Of a stretch of DNA of 13,816 bases, positions 7,226-13,816 are shown piece after piece. Made by a program: the position numbers and the translations under genes. The notes beneath the pieces are model-generated. The model ran no database searches and was not told the origin of the DNA. It worked only from the letters and a program-made list of their open reading frames with translations. The stretch spans positions 1 to 13,816 of the forward strand of contig DXGD01000310.1 in assembly GCA_019114115.1 (NCBI GenBank), read 5' to 3'. Source of the stretch: Candidatus Nesterenkonia stercoripullorum (GTDB lineage Bacteria; Actinomycetota; Actinomycetes; Actinomycetales; Micrococcaceae). Positions within the stretch are counted from its first letter, which is position 1. Each line of letters begins with the position of its first letter.

Positions 7226-8461
7226 ATGCTCGATGGCATCGATCCCGACTACGACCTCACCACCCCCTTGGACACGGACTATCTCGGCGTCCTCGATTCC
7301 GTGCCGGAGGATGCGAAGCACTGGAGGGCCCAGGCACGTGAATTCACCACCGGGCTGGACGAGCGCATGGCCCAGCATTGGGAGAAGGGCGAGTACCCCG
7401 TCGACCTCATCCCGGAGCTGGGCTCCAGAGGTCTGCTCACCGACGGCGTCGACGTCGATGGGCTCGACGAGCCGAACCTGAGCACGCTCTCGCCCCACGC
7501 CGCGGCGATGGTCAATATGGAGCTCTCCCGGCTGGACGGCTCCGTCGGCACGATGCTCGGCGTCCAGGGCGGACTGGCGCTGCGCACGCTGGGCTACTTC
7601 GGCTCCGCCGAGCAGAAGTCCGAGCACCTGGCCGATCTGGCCACCGGACGCACTCTGGGGGCCTTCGCGCTCACCGAGCCCACGCATGGCTCGGATTCGG
7701 TCTCCCTGGAAACTACGGCCGCCCTCATCGGCGACGATGAGAGCGGCTACTACGTGCTCAACGGCGCGAAGAAGTGGATCGGCAACGGCGCCTCAGGCGG
7801 CCTGACATTCACCTGGGCCCGGATCGCTGGCGGCGAGCACGACGGCACAGTGCGCTGCTTCGTCGTCGACCAGCGCACGAAGGGCTACTCGGCGAGGGCG
7901 ATCACCGGGAAGACCTCGCTGCGAGCCATCGACCAGGCCCTGATCTCCTACGACGACGTCGAGCTGCCCACATCCGCCGTCCTGCCGGGCTCGACGTCCT
8001 TCGCCTCAGCCTCCGCGGTGCTCTATGCCACGCGGCTGGGAGTGGCGTGGTCCGCTGTGGGCCACGCGCAGGCCATCGTCGATGCGGCACTGAACTACGT
8101 GCGCCAGCGAGAGCAGTTCTCGCGGAAGATCGGCGGCTTCCAGCTCGTCCAGGAGCGTCTGGCGTGGATGGTCTCGGAGCTGACCGCGATGCAGATGTAC
8201 GCCCTGCGCGCCACGGATCTCGACACAGCAGGTGAGCTCACCGGACCGCAGGCCTCCTTGGCGAAGTACAACAACACCCGCAAAGCACGCGCCATCGCTC
8301 AGGTGGGGCGCGATATGCTCGGCGGGAACGGTATCCTGCTCAGCAACAAGGTGGCCCGCCATATGGCCGATATCGAGGCCGCCCATACCTACGAAGGGAC
8401 GGAATCGGTGCAGAGCCTGATCATCGGCCGGGACCTGACCGGCTTCTCCGCGTTCGCCTGA
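7226..8461 (+). CDS. Acyl-CoA dehydrogenase (glutaryl-CoA dehydrogenase-like branch)
   Basis: A 411-residue flavoenzyme that should oxidise an acyl-CoA to the 2,3-enoyl-CoA and pass electrons to electron-transfer flavoprotein. The chain covers the whole family: FALTEPTHGSDS at 147-158 and KKWIGNG at 182-188 in the FAD site, TGKTSLRA at 227-234, RDMLGGNGI at 362-370, and TYEGTESVQSLIIGRDLTG at 388-406, where Glu390 sits at the catalytic-base position. The last two stretches look most like glutaryl-CoA dehydrogenase. However, the arginine that holds the glutaryl carboxylate in the human enzyme (within DSGYRSAMSVQ) aligns by eye with Gly108 here, so a dicarboxylic substrate is doubtful. The ATG has AAGGA ten bases upstream. 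It is divergent from desA and is followed after seven bases by a DUF1345 gene. Substrate and pathway are unknown. Confidence 0.88.
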   Translation: MLDGIDPDYDLTTPLDTDYLGVLDSVPEDAKHWRAQAREFTTGLDERMAQHWEKGEYPVDLIPELGSRGLLTDGVDVDGLDEPNLSTLSPHAAAMVNMELSRLDGSVGTMLGVQGGLALRTLGYFGSAEQKSEHLADLATGRTLGAFALTEPTHGSDSVSLETTAALIGDDESGYYVLNGAKKWIGNGASGGLTFTWARIAGGEHDGTVRCFVVDQRTKGYSARAITGKTSLRAIDQALISYDDVELPTSAVLPGSTSFASASAVLYATRLGVAWSAVGHAQAIVDAALNYVRQREQFSRKIGGFQLVQERLAWMVSELTAMQMYALRATDLDTAGELTGPQASLAKYNNTRKARAIAQVGRDMLGGNGILLSNKVARHMADIEAAHTYEGTESVQSLIIGRDLTGFSAFA

Positions 8462-8468
8462 GCCGCCC

Positions 8469-9200
8469 ATGCCCCCTGCCAGCGCCACACCTGAGGAGGA
8501 TGGCCCTCAGCACGACCGCAGTGCTGCACCGTACAGCGCACCACCTCGACGACGCCTGATGACGCGTCTGCGTGAGTCCGGACCGGCACGGCTGACGGCG
8601 TCTGTGGTGGCCGGGACAGCCGTGGGCCTGGCCTCCGGCGCTCTCGGCGGGGCCGTCATCAGCCCCGCCGTGGGTGCGCTCATCGGGATCGCCGTGACCG
8701 CGCTGTCATTCCTGTCCTCCGGGGTGGCCGTCCTATGGCGGATGAGCCCGGCGGAGACGCGGGAGCACTCCACGCGCGAGGACTTCACTCCGATCGTCGA
8801 CGAGGCCGTCGTCATTGTGACGACTCTGGCTGGGCTGGTCGCCGTCATCACGCTCTTCGCGCTGACCTACTCCACCTCGGAACCGTTCGGGGCCGCGATG
8901 GGCCTGCTCGCGGTGACCGGGGTATGGGGCATGATCCATGTGATGTACACCGCCCGCTATGCCCACCAGTACTACAGCGAGCCTGAAGGCGGCATCGACT
9001 TCAACACGGACGACCCGCCGCGCTACGCAGACTTCTTCTATTTCAGCTTCAACCTCGGCATGACGTATCAGGTCTCAGACACCAATGTCTCGACCACTGC
9101 GCTGCGCAGCATGATTCTGCGCCACTGCCTGCTCTCGTTCTTCTTCGGCGCGGTCATCATCGCCGCGACGATCAACCTCGTCGCAGGCATCTTCACCTGA
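8469..9200 (+). CDS. DUF1345 family integral membrane protein
   Basis: A 243-residue membrane protein of a family without a known function. A polar, Pro/Arg-rich N-terminus (1-40) precedes about five hydrophobic segments (roughly 41-60, 64-90, 112-134, 141-161 and 222-241). The family's conserved part is clear: HVMYTARYAHQYY at 157-169, GGIDFNTDDPPRYADFFYFS at 174-193, LGMTYQVSDTNV at 196-207 and LRHCLLSFFFGAVIIAATIN at 217-236. It starts seven bases after the dehydrogenase stop, so co-transcription is likely, though a shared job is not implied. No good ribosome binding site precedes the ATG at 8469. A GAGGAGG at 8493-8499 serves no in-frame start, and the next in-frame ATG (8559) also lacks one, so the start is uncertain. 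Confidence 0.85.
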   Translation: MPPASATPEEDGPQHDRSAAPYSAPPRRRLMTRLRESGPARLTASVVAGTAVGLASGALGGAVISPAVGALIGIAVTALSFLSSGVAVLWRMSPAETREHSTREDFTPIVDEAVVIVTTLAGLVAVITLFALTYSTSEPFGAAMGLLAVTGVWGMIHVMYTARYAHQYYSEPEGGIDFNTDDPPRYADFFYFSFNLGMTYQVSDTNVSTTALRSMILRHCLLSFFFGAVIIAATINLVAGIFT

Positions 9201-9201
9201 G

Positions 9202-9216
9202 CGCTGCAGGGCAGTG
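9202..9216 (+). terminator. Weak hairpin between convergent genes
   Basis: CGCTGC-AGG-GCAGTG can fold into a six-pair stem (one G-U) with a three-base loop, in the 17 bases between the stops of the DUF1345 gene and mesD. It has no T-run, so it is at best a weak terminator for the plus-strand unit. Confidence 0.25.
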
Positions 9217-9217
9217 T

Positions 9218-10243
9218 TCAGGAGAGTTCTGCGCGCAGCAGTTCCGCGCCCGCCGCGAGGGCGGTCATCTTGTCTCGCGCGACCCACCGGGACAGGGGCG
9301 CCATGCCGCAGTTCGTGCTCGGAGTCAGCTTAGCGGCGTCGACGTAGGGAAGCGCGCGCCGCAGCGTCGCCGCGACCTCCTCCGGCGTCTCGATGGTGTC
9401 GCTGGCGACGTCGATCGCGCCGAGCATCACCTGCTTGCCGCGCAGCAGCTCGATCAACTCCACCGGCACGCGGGAATTGTGGCTCTCCAGCGAGACGATG
9501 TCGATCGAGGACTGCTGCAGCAGCGGGAACGATTCCTCGTACTGACGCCACTGCGAACCCAGTGTCGCCTTCCACTCGGTGTTCGCCTTGATGCCGTAGC
9601 CGTAGCAGATGTGCACGGCCGTTTCGCACTGCAGCCCCTGCGTCGCCCGTTCGAGGGCGGCCACGCCCCAGTCCTTGAGTTCGTCGAAGAACACGTTGAA
9701 CGCCGGCTCGTCGAACTGGATGATGTCGACGCCTGCCGCCTCGAGCTCCTTCGCCTCCTCGTTGAGGATGGTTGCGAACTCCCAGGCCAGCCTCTCGCGA
9801 CTGCGGTAGTGATCGTCGTACAGCGTGTCGATCATCGTCATCGGGCCTGGCAGCGCCCACTTGATCGGCTGGTCCGTCTGCGCGCGCAGACGCTTCGCGT
9901 CCTCGGCGAACACGGACCGCTCACGACTCACCGCGCCGGACACCGTCGGCACGCTCGCGTCGTAGCGATCGCGGATGCGCACCGTTTCGCGCCGGTCGAA
10001 GTCGACCCCGCTGAGGTGCTCGATGAACGTGGTGACGAAATGCTGGCGGGTCTGCTCACCATCGCTGATGACGCCGATCCCCGAACGGCGCTGCTCCTCG
10101 GCCGCCAAAGACTGCGCATCGAGCTGACCTTCGCGCAGTTCGTCCCCATCCAGCTTCCACGGGGACCACAGCTTCTCGGGTTCCGAGAGCCAGGAGGGCT
10201 TCGGCAGGCTGCCGACGATTGCGGCGGGCAGGATTGCGTTCAT
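9218..10243 (-). CDS. mesD: Folate-independent methionine synthase MesD (core MetE-like)
   Basis: A 341-residue protein resembling only the catalytic C-terminal half of cobalamin-independent methionine synthase MetE (about 750 residues). It lacks the N-terminal half needed for folate-dependent MetE activity. The zinc site is recognisable: HIC at 211-213, Glu253 in SLESHNS, and Cys312 in TNCGMAPLSR, matching the His-x-Cys, Glu and Cys ligands of MetE. FDEPAF at 177-182 is also typical. With mesX directly upstream it fits MesD, a family of aerobic bacteria reported from genetics to make methionine from homocysteine without 5-methyltetrahydrofolate or B12, but needing the DUF1852 partner and oxygen. 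The methyl donor is not known to me. The ATG at 10243 has GAGGA seven bases upstream and starts at the family's N-terminus (MNAILPA); a longer reading to 10312 would overlap mesX without need. Confidence 0.9.
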   Translation of the reverse strand: MNAILPAAIVGSLPKPSWLSEPEKLWSPWKLDGDELREGQLDAQSLAAEEQRRSGIGVISDGEQTRQHFVTTFIEHLSGVDFDRRETVRIRDRYDASVPTVSGAVSRERSVFAEDAKRLRAQTDQPIKWALPGPMTMIDTLYDDHYRSRERLAWEFATILNEEAKELEAAGVDIIQFDEPAFNVFFDELKDWGVAALERATQGLQCETAVHICYGYGIKANTEWKATLGSQWRQYEESFPLLQQSSIDIVSLESHNSRVPVELIELLRGKQVMLGAIDVASDTIETPEEVAATLRRALPYVDAAKLTPSTNCGMAPLSRWVARDKMTALAAGAELLRAELS

Positions 10244-10268
10244 CAATGATTCCTCACGTCGTAAGCGG

Positions 10269-11252
10269 TCAGTGGAGGCTTCCGGTGGCCCACCGGTCCA
10301 GGACGGCGCCATACGGCCTCATCAGGTTTGCTTCGGTGAACTTGCCCTGCGTGGCGCCCAGCTGGCTGCGTTCCGCGCGGTCGTAGTCCACCTGCGTCGG
10401 CGAGTAGTCGAAGTTCTCCAGACTCGGCTGATACACCTCGGCGGCCGAGGTGGTGGCATTGTAGATCTCCGGGCGGTAGATCTTCTGGACTGTCTCCATC
10501 GTGGCGATCGTCCCGGCGAGCGCCAGCGGCGAGTAGTCGTTCAGCAGGTCGCCGCGGTGATAGAGCGCCAGAGGCGCGACGGCGCCCCGGGGCATGAAGT
10601 AGCGGACCTGCAGTCCCATCTTCGCGAAGTACTGATCCGTCAGCGAATACTCGTCCTGCTGATATTCGACGCCGAGCACCGGGTGCTCGTTCACCGTACG
10701 GCGATACGTGCGAGACGTCGACACGCTGATGCAGATGACGGGGGGCTGCGCGAAGCGCTGCTGATAGGCCTCCGAGCCGATGAACCGCTCGAAGACCTTG
10801 CCATGCAGCTCGCCGAAGTCACTGGGCGGGCCCGCCCCGTCCCCGTTCGCCGTGTGCTGCGGCAGCACGACGCTGAAGTCGTAGTCGCGAATGTAGGACG
10901 AGAAGTTGTTCCCCGCGATGCCCGGGATGCGCACCCCGTTCTGGGTGTCCACGATCTGCACGTCGAGGATCTCGATGACGGGGAATGCCTCCGCATCACC
11001 TGCCGCGGCGATCTGCAGGTCGACGGAGACGATATCCAGTTCGACCCGGTAACGGTCCCGACCGGGGTTGTCCCAATGCACCAGCTCATTGAACCGGCTG
11101 TTGATCATCGTCATGGCATTGCGCAGGTTGTGCCGGCGCTTCTTGCCACGAGCCAGATTCGCGAAGTTGGTGGTGGCCCTGGAATGCGCTGACGGGGTGT
11201 AGTCCTCATCGAAACGGGTCGTGCTGAGCCTGAACACGCATTCGTTCGTCAT
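10269..11252 (-). CDS. mesX: DUF1852 protein MesX, partner of methionine synthase MesD
   Basis: A 327-residue soluble protein of DUF1852, the family reported as essential for MesD activity; its chemistry is undefined. Characteristic stretches are NFANLARGKKRRHNLRNAMT at 29-48, NSRFNELVHWDNP at 51-63, the acidic DYDFSVVLPQHT at 123-134 and VLGVEYQQDEYSLTDQYFAK at 192-211. I see no signal peptide, membrane segment or nucleotide-binding loop. mesD follows after 25 bases, so the pair is probably one operon. I prefer the ATG at 11252; a TTG at 11270 in the same frame would add six residues but sits one base from its nearest AAGG. The ATG itself has only GAGG 12 bases upstream, so translation may be modest or influenced by the leader. 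Confidence 0.9.
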   Translation of the reverse strand: MTNECVFRLSTTRFDEDYTPSAHSRATTNFANLARGKKRRHNLRNAMTMINSRFNELVHWDNPGRDRYRVELDIVSVDLQIAAAGDAEAFPVIEILDVQIVDTQNGVRIPGIAGNNFSSYIRDYDFSVVLPQHTANGDGAGPPSDFGELHGKVFERFIGSEAYQQRFAQPPVICISVSTSRTYRRTVNEHPVLGVEYQQDEYSLTDQYFAKMGLQVRYFMPRGAVAPLALYHRGDLLNDYSPLALAGTIATMETVQKIYRPEIYNATTSAAEVYQPSLENFDYSPTQVDYDRAERSQLGATQGKFTEANLMRPYGAVLDRWATGSLH

Positions 11253-11316
11253 GGTGATGTGATGCCTCAAACCTTCGGGGTGAACGGCAGCTCGTCTGCC
11301 CGCTTGTGCGCCCGTT

Positions 11317-11343
11317 TCACGTGCTGATCATGTCACGTGCTGA
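11317..11343. repeat. Two exact 11-bp direct repeats in the mesX leader
   Basis: TCACGTGCTGA occurs at 11317-11327 and 11333-11343, a 16-base period. Each copy contains the self-complementary CACGTG, so the region could bind a regulator as a direct repeat or fold by pairing the two CACGTG blocks. It lies downstream of the proposed mesX transcription start, inside the untranslated leader, and is not explained by the LysR-type sites further upstream. Confidence 0.7.
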
Positions 11344-11355
11344 GCCGTGATCCTC

Positions 11356-11423
11356 AGTGTAGGCAGAAGCTACAGTCATAGCCCTATCAGGTTCGGCAAT
11401 ACATAGCCATAGCCTCTTCCTAT
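11356..11423 (-). promoter_or_regulatory. Putative LysR-activated promoter of mesX-mesD
   Basis: On the minus strand a -10 element TACACT (11356-11361) has no recognisable -35 (GGGCTA), as in activator-dependent promoters. ATAG-CC-CTAT (11378-11387) overlaps that -35 position. ATAG-CCTCTTC-CTAT (11409-11423), a classical LysR-type recognition box of ATAG-N7-CTAT form with T-N11-A, lies further upstream and overlaps the lysR stop codon. The dyad centres fall near -33 and -67 from a start near 11349, the usual layout of activation and recognition sites for LysR-type activators. The leader would be about 97 bases. Confidence 0.55.
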
Positions 11424-12373
11424 ATCAGCAGCTCGACGTCGAAATCTGCGACGACGTCGCGCATCTCCGCGACGAAGCGACGCGCCTGGGTGGTCAGCTC
11501 AATGGACGATTGGCCGATCCACCCGATTTCAATGCGCTCGTCGACGTCCAGCGGTACCGCGACGATCGACGGGTCGAGGTCGTCGGAGATGATCCCCGTG
11601 GAGATGGTGTAGCCACCGAGGCTGATCATGAGATTGAAGATGGTCGCCCGATCGCTCACCTGGATGTTCTGCTTCGTCGACCGGGTGGAGAGGATCTCCT
11701 CAGCGAAGTAGAAGGAGTTGTTCGCGCCCTGGTCGAATGTGAGCCGGGGAAGCGCGTCGAGGTCGTCGAGTGTCACGCGTGCACGCTTGGCCAGAGGGTT
11801 CGTGCGAGCGACGAAGATGTGCGGAGACGCGAAGAACAAGGGAGTGAAGACGAGCCCCGAATCCCGGAGCAGCTTGTCGATGACATTGCGATTGAAGTCG
11901 TTGCGATAGAGGATCCCCAGTTCGCTGCGCAGTGTCCGCACATCTTCGATGAGGTCCCACGTGCGAGTCTCGCGGAGACTGAACGAATACGCCGCCGCGT
12001 CGGAGGCCCTCACCATCCGGGCGAACGCATCGACGACGAATGAGTAGTGCTGCGTGGACACGGCAAGGAGACGGCGCGACGGCGCTCGTCCCAAGTACCG
12101 CCGCTCGAGCAGTTCCGCCTGCTCGGTCACCTGACGCGCATACCCGAGAAACTCAGTGCCGTCCTCCGTGAGCCTCACCCCCCTGGTCGTGCGGAGCAGC
12201 AGGGTGGAGCCGACGCGGCTTTCGAGATCTTTCAAGGCTGCCGACATCGTCGGCTGTGACACGTAGAGCAGGTCTGCCGCAGCGCTGATCGAGCCCTCGA
12301 CGGCGACTTCCACGAAATACCTCAGCTGCTGCAAGGTGATACCGCGTGCCGCACTCGCCCCGTTCCGAATCAT
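11420..12373 (-). CDS. LysR-family transcriptional regulator, probable activator of mesX-mesD
   Basis: A 317-residue LysR-type regulator. The winged helix-turn-helix spans about residues 12-72, with LQQLRYFVEVAVEGSISAAA at 14-33, VSQPTMSAALKDLESRVG at 38-55 and TTRGVRLTEDG at 62-72. The rest is a periplasmic-binding-protein-like effector domain. No known regulator name can be assigned. It lies just upstream of mesX in the same direction, and copies of one motif, ATAG-N7-CTAT, occur before mesX and over its own start, which makes mesXD the natural target. A methionine-pathway metabolite such as homocysteine would be a reasonable effector, as for MetR, but that is inference. I chose ATG 12373; a TTG nine bases upstream is in frame. 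Neither has a Shine-Dalgarno sequence, so initiation may be leaderless. Confidence 0.9.
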   Translation of the reverse strand: MIRNGASAARGITLQQLRYFVEVAVEGSISAAADLLYVSQPTMSAALKDLESRVGSTLLLRTTRGVRLTEDGTEFLGYARQVTEQAELLERRYLGRAPSRRLLAVSTQHYSFVVDAFARMVRASDAAAYSFSLRETRTWDLIEDVRTLRSELGILYRNDFNRNVIDKLLRDSGLVFTPLFFASPHIFVARTNPLAKRARVTLDDLDALPRLTFDQGANNSFYFAEEILSTRSTKQNIQVSDRATIFNLMISLGGYTISTGIISDDLDPSIVAVPLDVDERIEIGWIGQSSIELTTQARRFVAEMRDVVADFDVELLI

Positions 12374-12386
12374 AGTGAACAACTAT
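12372..12386. promoter_or_regulatory. LysR-type box over the start codon of the lysR gene
   Basis: ATAGTGAACAACTAT is ATAG-N7-CTAT with the T-N11-A core, extended by one base each side to a perfect 6-5-6 inverted repeat at 12371-12387. It covers the start codon and the region where a leaderless promoter's -10 would lie. Binding there would block the regulator's own transcription, the usual negative autoregulation of this family. It is the same motif as at 11409-11423. Confidence 0.6.
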
Positions 12387-12432
12387 GGCACAGAGTCGTT
12401 GCGCCGAATCGTCTCAGCCGGTGCCGCGCCGC
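12374..12432. other. Gap between sdaA and lysR
   Basis: Apart from the LysR-type dyad at its left end, this 59-base gap holds no ORF, no T-tailed hairpin and no consensus promoter. A TTCGGC and TAGTTG pair with a 17-base spacer on the minus strand is the best candidate for a leaderless lysR promoter, but both hexamers are poor. Confidence 0.3.
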
Positions 12433-13816
12433 TCAGCACTCCACGACGTTGACCGCGAGCCCTCCCTGCGCGGTCTCCTTGTACTTGGTCGACATGTCCT
12501 TGCCGGTCTCGCGCATCGTGACGATGACGTCGTCGAGGCTGACACGGTGCTCGCCGTCGCCCATCAGCGCCATCCGGGCGGCGTTGACGGCTTTGCTCGC
12601 GGCGATCGCGTTGCGCTCAATGCACGGGACCTGCACCAGGCCGGAGATCGGATCGCAGGTCAGGCCGAGATTGTGCTCCATGGCGATCTCGGCGGCGTTC
12701 TCCACCTGCTGCGGGGTGCCGCCCAGCACCTCGCACAGCCCCGCCGCCGCCATCGACGATGCCGAGCCGACCTCGCCCTGGCAGCCCACTTCGGCACCGG
12801 AGATCGAGGCCTGCTCCTTGTACAGCACCCCGATGGCAGCCGCAGTGAGCAGGTACTTCACCACGATGTCGTCCCGGTCCGCTTCACTGGCGTAGCTGGC
12901 GCCCGGGCCGTAGTGCGTGGCGTAGAAGCCCACCGCCGGGATGATGCCGGCGGCCCCGTTGGTCGGCGCGGTGACCACCCGGCCCCCGGACGCGTTCTCC
13001 TCGTTGACCGCCAGGGCCACGAGATTGACCCACTCCTGCCAGTAGGCGTGGCTTCGGGAAGGGTCGTCCTTCCACATCCGGGTGTGCCATTCAGGGGCGC
13101 GACGTCGGACCTTCAGGCCGCCGGGGAGGTAGCCCTCGCGTTCGATCGCCGAGTTCTTGCAGTCCTCCATGACCTCCCACAGGTGCAGAACCCCAGCGCG
13201 GACCTCCGCTGCGCTGCGGTGGACCTGTTCGTTGGCCATCATGATCGCAGACACGGGCAGCCGCGCATCACGGCAGTGCTGCATCAGCTCTGCTGAGGTG
13301 GTGTAGGGGTAGGGAAGGGCCGGTTCGGCGACGACGTCGTCATCGCCGCGGCTGCGCTGGGCCTCGACTCCGCCGGCCGGTGTCAGCTCGGCCTCATCGG
13401 CTTCCGAGACGACGAAGCCACCGCCCACGGAGAAGTACGTCTCCTCGGCGATCACGTTCCCCTGGGCGTCGCAGGCCTGCAGGCGCAGGGCGTTGGTGTG
13501 CCGCTCCAGCACTGTCAGCGGACGCTGGACGAAGTCCTCCTCACGCAGCTGAACCGGGCGCTGGTAGCCCTGCCGGGAGCCCACCTGCACGTATCCGCTG
13601 CTGCGCATCGTGGCGATGCGCTCGTCGACGTCTCCGGGAAGGATCAGCTCAGGGTCCCACCCTTCCAGCCCCAGCAGGACGGCGGAGAACGTGCCGTGGC
13701 CGGCGCCCGTCGCTGAGAGCGATCCGAAGAGATCGACCCGGATGGAGTCGAGCCGTTCGATGGGGGCAGGCCCGGCTCGCTCTTCCGCATCGGAGATGAG
13801 CTGTTCGAGCACGAAC
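12433..13816 (-). CDS. sdaA: L-serine ammonia-lyase (iron-sulfur serine dehydratase), N-terminus beyond right edge
   Basis: This single-chain SdaA deaminates L-serine to pyruvate and ammonia with an oxygen-sensitive [4Fe-4S] cluster. About 461 residues are visible. The reading frame runs off the right edge: the GTG at 13812 is only an internal codon, because the expected N-terminal GPSSSHTVGPM motif is missing and the visible part begins with [13 protein letters not shown]. The beta-type domain shows [15 protein letters not shown]. The alpha-type domain holds the cluster cysteines in GCQGEVG and [13 protein letters not shown], spaced 42 and 11 residues apart as in the Legionella enzyme. The protein ends in VNVVEC with a terminal cysteine, the residue that binds back to the cluster in the tail-in-mouth model. 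The 59-base gap to lysR shows no clear terminator, so read-through is possible. Confidence 0.93.
   Translation of the reverse strand, partial: FVLEQLISDAEERAGPAPIERLDSIRVDLFGSLSATGAGHGTFSAVLLGLEGWDPELILPGDVDERIATMRSSGYVQVGSRQGYQRPVQLREEDFVQRPLTVLERHTNALRLQACDAQGNVIAEETYFSVGGGFVVSEADEAELTPAGGVEAQRSRGDDDVVAEPALPYPYTTSAELMQHCRDARLPVSAIMMANEQVHRSAAEVRAGVLHLWEVMEDCKNSAIEREGYLPGGLKVRRRAPEWHTRMWKDDPSRSHAYWQEWVNLVALAVNEENASGGRVVTAPTNGAAGIIPAVGFYATHYGPGASYASEADRDDIVVKYLLTAAAIGVLYKEQASISGAEVGCQGEVGSASSMAAAGLCEVLGGTPQQVENAAEIAMEHNLGLTCDPISGLVQVPCIERNAIAASKAVNAARMALMGDGEHRVSLDDVIVTMRETGKDMSTKYKETAQGGLAVNVVEC

Noticed and set aside
7226..7228. An alternative dehydrogenase start at the ATG at 7216
   Set aside because: That ATG is in a different frame from the dehydrogenase.
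8493..8502. GAGGAGG followed by ATG as the start of the DUF1345 gene
   Set aside because: The ATG at 8500 is out of frame with the DUF1345 reading frame and no in-frame start codon follows at a suitable distance.
13810..13812. GTG at 13812 as the start of sdaA
   Set aside because: The family's N-terminal GPSSSHT region would be missing and the frame stays open to the window edge, so the gene continues outside.
1..13816. Mobile elements, CRISPR arrays, tRNA genes or phage genes
   Set aside because: I found no transposase or integrase product, no regularly spaced repeat-spacer array and no cloverleaf-like sequence. The only direct repeats are the two in-gene arrays and the short mesX leader pair.

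Overview
The window reads as chromosomal DNA of a high-GC Gram-positive bacterium (Actinomycetota). The grounds are strong G/C bias at third codon positions, an actinobacterial desferrioxamine-type siderophore operon under a DtxR/IdeR-like iron box, tight translational coupling and signs of leaderless initiation. A Micrococcales member is my guess, but nothing seen fixes the genus. There is no rRNA, tRNA, CRISPR array or recognisable mobile element. Genes fill nearly everything, and no gene-free stretch exceeds about 220 bases.

Left block (1-7009, all on the minus strand, so read right to left): an iron-acquisition operon. desA (PLP-dependent lysine decarboxylase) starts right beside an iron box. 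It is followed through two ATGA overlaps by desB (cadaverine N-hydroxylase) and by one long gene that fuses a DesC-like GNAT acyltransferase to a DesD-like IucA/IucC siderophore synthetase. After 99 bases come a siderophore-binding lipoprotein and, overlapping it, a FecCD permease cut by the left edge. Together these would make a hydroxamate siderophore of the desferrioxamine kind from lysine and carry the ferric form back in. The fusion protein has two short in-frame tandem repeats, one at its N-terminus and one in the linker between its enzyme halves.

Middle block (7226-9200, plus strand): a divergently transcribed acyl-CoA dehydrogenase and a DUF1345 membrane protein seven bases after it. 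The 216-base divergent region holds the iron box, a perfect 6-3-6 palindrome and a possible promoter for the dehydrogenase.

Right block (9218-13816, minus strand): mesX (DUF1852) and mesD, a short MetE-like methionine synthase lacking the folate-binding half. This pair belongs to the folate- and cobalamin-independent, oxygen-requiring methionine synthase system whose methyl donor was unknown as far as I know. Directly upstream is a LysR-type regulator. Between regulator and mesX, two ATAG/CTAT dyads and a -10 element are spaced as expected for a LysR-activated promoter. The same ATAG-N7-CTAT motif occurs over the regulator's own start codon, pointing to autoregulation and to mesXD as its target. 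The window ends inside sdaA, an iron-sulfur L-serine dehydratase with the terminal cysteine of the tail-in-mouth type; its N-terminus lies beyond the right edge.

The least understood system here is lysR-mesX-mesD. The most unusual single gene is the desC-desD fusion with its tandem repeats.
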